The translations under genes and the position numbers were made by a program. The notes under the pieces were generated by a model. It made no database searches. It was not told the DNA's origin and saw nothing but the letters and a program-made list of their open reading frames with translations. Below, one piece after another: positions 63,279 to 64,000 of a stretch of DNA of 64,000 nucleotides (its first letter is position 1; every line of letters starts with the position of its first letter). Source of the stretch: Alistipes sp. (lineage in GTDB: Bacteria; Bacteroidota; Bacteroidia; Bacteroidales; Rikenellaceae); assembly GCA_017483225.1 (NCBI GenBank), contig JAFULF010000013.1, forward strand, positions 1 to 64,000. The letters run 5' to 3'.

Positions 63279-63286
63279 TATCTTTG
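63279..63286 (+). promoter_or_regulatory. -7 box of the 5'-nucleotidase-like gene
   Basis: TAtcTTTG lies 20 bases before the ATG at 63306. The TTTG upstream is 12 bases away, shorter than the norm. Confidence 0.6.
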
Positions 63287-63305
63287 AAGCATTAAAAGTT
63301 GTTTT

Positions 63306-64000
63306 ATGAGAAAGAGCCTTATCGTAGCCATCATCCTCATAGCAGGACTCTTCGGCATCATACTATACCACGGCACACTCCAAAAACGGGAGATAGTGAT
63401 AATATCCACCAACGATATGCACGCCTCGCTGGACAACTTCCCACGTTTGGCTACCGCCGTACAGCAGTGTCGTGATACCGTGGTGACGGTGCTGGTCGAT
63501 GCCGGTGACCGCTGGACGGGCAATGCCTTTGTCGATTTGGCGGATGGGCGACTCCCCATAATCGACCTTATGAACGAACTCGAATACGACGTGGCGACGC
63601 TCGGCAACCACGAGTTTGATGCCGGACAGCAGACCCTCGGCGGTGCCATCAGCCACTCCGACTTCGTGACGCTGTGCGCCAATATGGAGAGCGAGAACGA
63701 TGCCCTCGCCACACTCCCGTCGTCACACATACACAAGAGCGACAACTGCCTCTGCATAGGCTTCTGCGGCGTGGTCACAAACTATGACAACGGCCACCCC
63801 GACGGCAACGATGCCGTATTCGAGGGGCTGCGCTTCACCGACCCGATGCACAGTGCCTGCCACGCATCGAACAAACTCCGCCGATGCAGTCTTCAAGTGC
63901 TGGTGTCCCATATGGGCGACGACAAGGATATGGAGTATGCCGCAGGCTGTAACGACTACGACATCATCATCGGAGGCCATACGCACAAGGAGGTCGATAC
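63306..64000 (+). CDS. 5'-nucleotidase/metallophosphatase, 3' end outside window
   Basis: An open frame from ATG 63306 to the window end (231 complete codons). An N-terminal hydrophobic anchor or signal (LIVAIILIAGLFGIILY) is followed by the metal-site motifs of the UshA/5'-nucleotidase branch: TNDMHASL, DAGDRWTGN, LGNHEFDAG, VLVSHMGDD and GGHTHKEVD. The family removes phosphate from nucleotides or related compounds in the periplasm. The usual NDxHG has Ala in place of Gly. The C-terminal substrate-binding domain, if present, lies past base 64000. It is divergent from the nucleoside kinase, a sensible pairing for nucleoside salvage. Confidence 0.9.
   Translation, partial: MRKSLIVAIILIAGLFGIILYHGTLQKREIVIISTNDMHASLDNFPRLATAVQQCRDTVVTVLVDAGDRWTGNAFVDLADGRLPIIDLMNELEYDVATLGNHEFDAGQQTLGGAISHSDFVTLCANMESENDALATLPSSHIHKSDNCLCIGFCGVVTNYDNGHPDGNDAVFEGLRFTDPMHSACHASNKLRRCSLQVLVSHMGDDKDMEYAAGCNDYDIIIGGHTHKEVD

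Overview
The window reads as a chromosomal segment of a Bacteroidota bacterium, most likely Bacteroidales and probably close to Alistipes/Rikenellaceae (inference from gene order and style, not from a search). Support comes from TAnnTTTG-type -7 boxes, often with a TTG/TTTG about 19-21 bases upstream, from starts that mostly lack a Shine-Dalgarno, from a str-S10-spc-alpha ribosomal supercluster with no tuf between fusA and rpsJ and with the order secY-map-infA-rpmJ-rpsM-rpsK-rpsD-rpoA-rplQ, and from Bacteroidota-type families (FadL-like porin, PepSY-like protein, TGS-containing nucleoside kinase, RF1 and exonuclease VII in a mixed operon).

Layout. Positions 198-2425 (minus) hold an aldehyde dehydrogenase and a short-chain dehydrogenase under a near-consensus promoter. 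A class III aminotransferase (2626-3834, plus) diverges from them. From 27170 down to 3913 eighteen genes lie on the minus strand with no gap over 56 bases: leuS, four secreted alpha/beta hydrolases, prfA, a plug-like/TonB_C-like secreted protein, xseA, xseB, a methyltransferase, a RelA/SpoT homologue with a damaged hydrolase site, three secreted calcineurin-like phosphoesterases, a ribulokinase-like sugar kinase, two FAD oxidoreductases and a secreted EEP-family phosphatase/nuclease. A secreted esterase (27368-28219) diverges from leuS.

The ribosomal supercluster occupies 28768-47586 (plus). It is tightly packed except at two places: a 159-base leader with a 10-bp hairpin between rpsJ and rplC, and a 753-base break between rpsN and rpsH. 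The break carries a rho-independent terminator, three long-hairpin repeats with a 146-base period, a new promoter and a structured leader of about 235 bases.

From 47587 to 48704 there is no protein gene: a terminator, a dense field of TTAAGG-type direct and inverted repeats, and tRNA-Ser(CGA) on the minus strand. Then come an aromatic-rich lipoprotein, a FadL-like porin, proS and a cation-efflux transporter (plus), a CocE-type hydrolase, a PepSY-like protein and rnhB (minus), a polytopic membrane protein (plus), an orphan promoter-hairpin-terminator unit that looks like a small RNA gene (about 58372-58464), gcvP and a fused nucleoside kinase (minus), and the start of a 5'-nucleotidase-like gene cut by the window end.

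How they work together: the centre is core translation and transcription machinery. The flanks are a surface/periplasm-oriented set (esterases, phosphoesterases, porin, lipoprotein). The phosphoesterase-kinase-FAD oxidoreductase-EEP block is the best candidate for an uncharacterised catabolic route, possibly release and use of a phosphorylated sugar or polyol. The strongest candidates for undescribed biology are the split spc operon with its leader, and the orphan small RNA.
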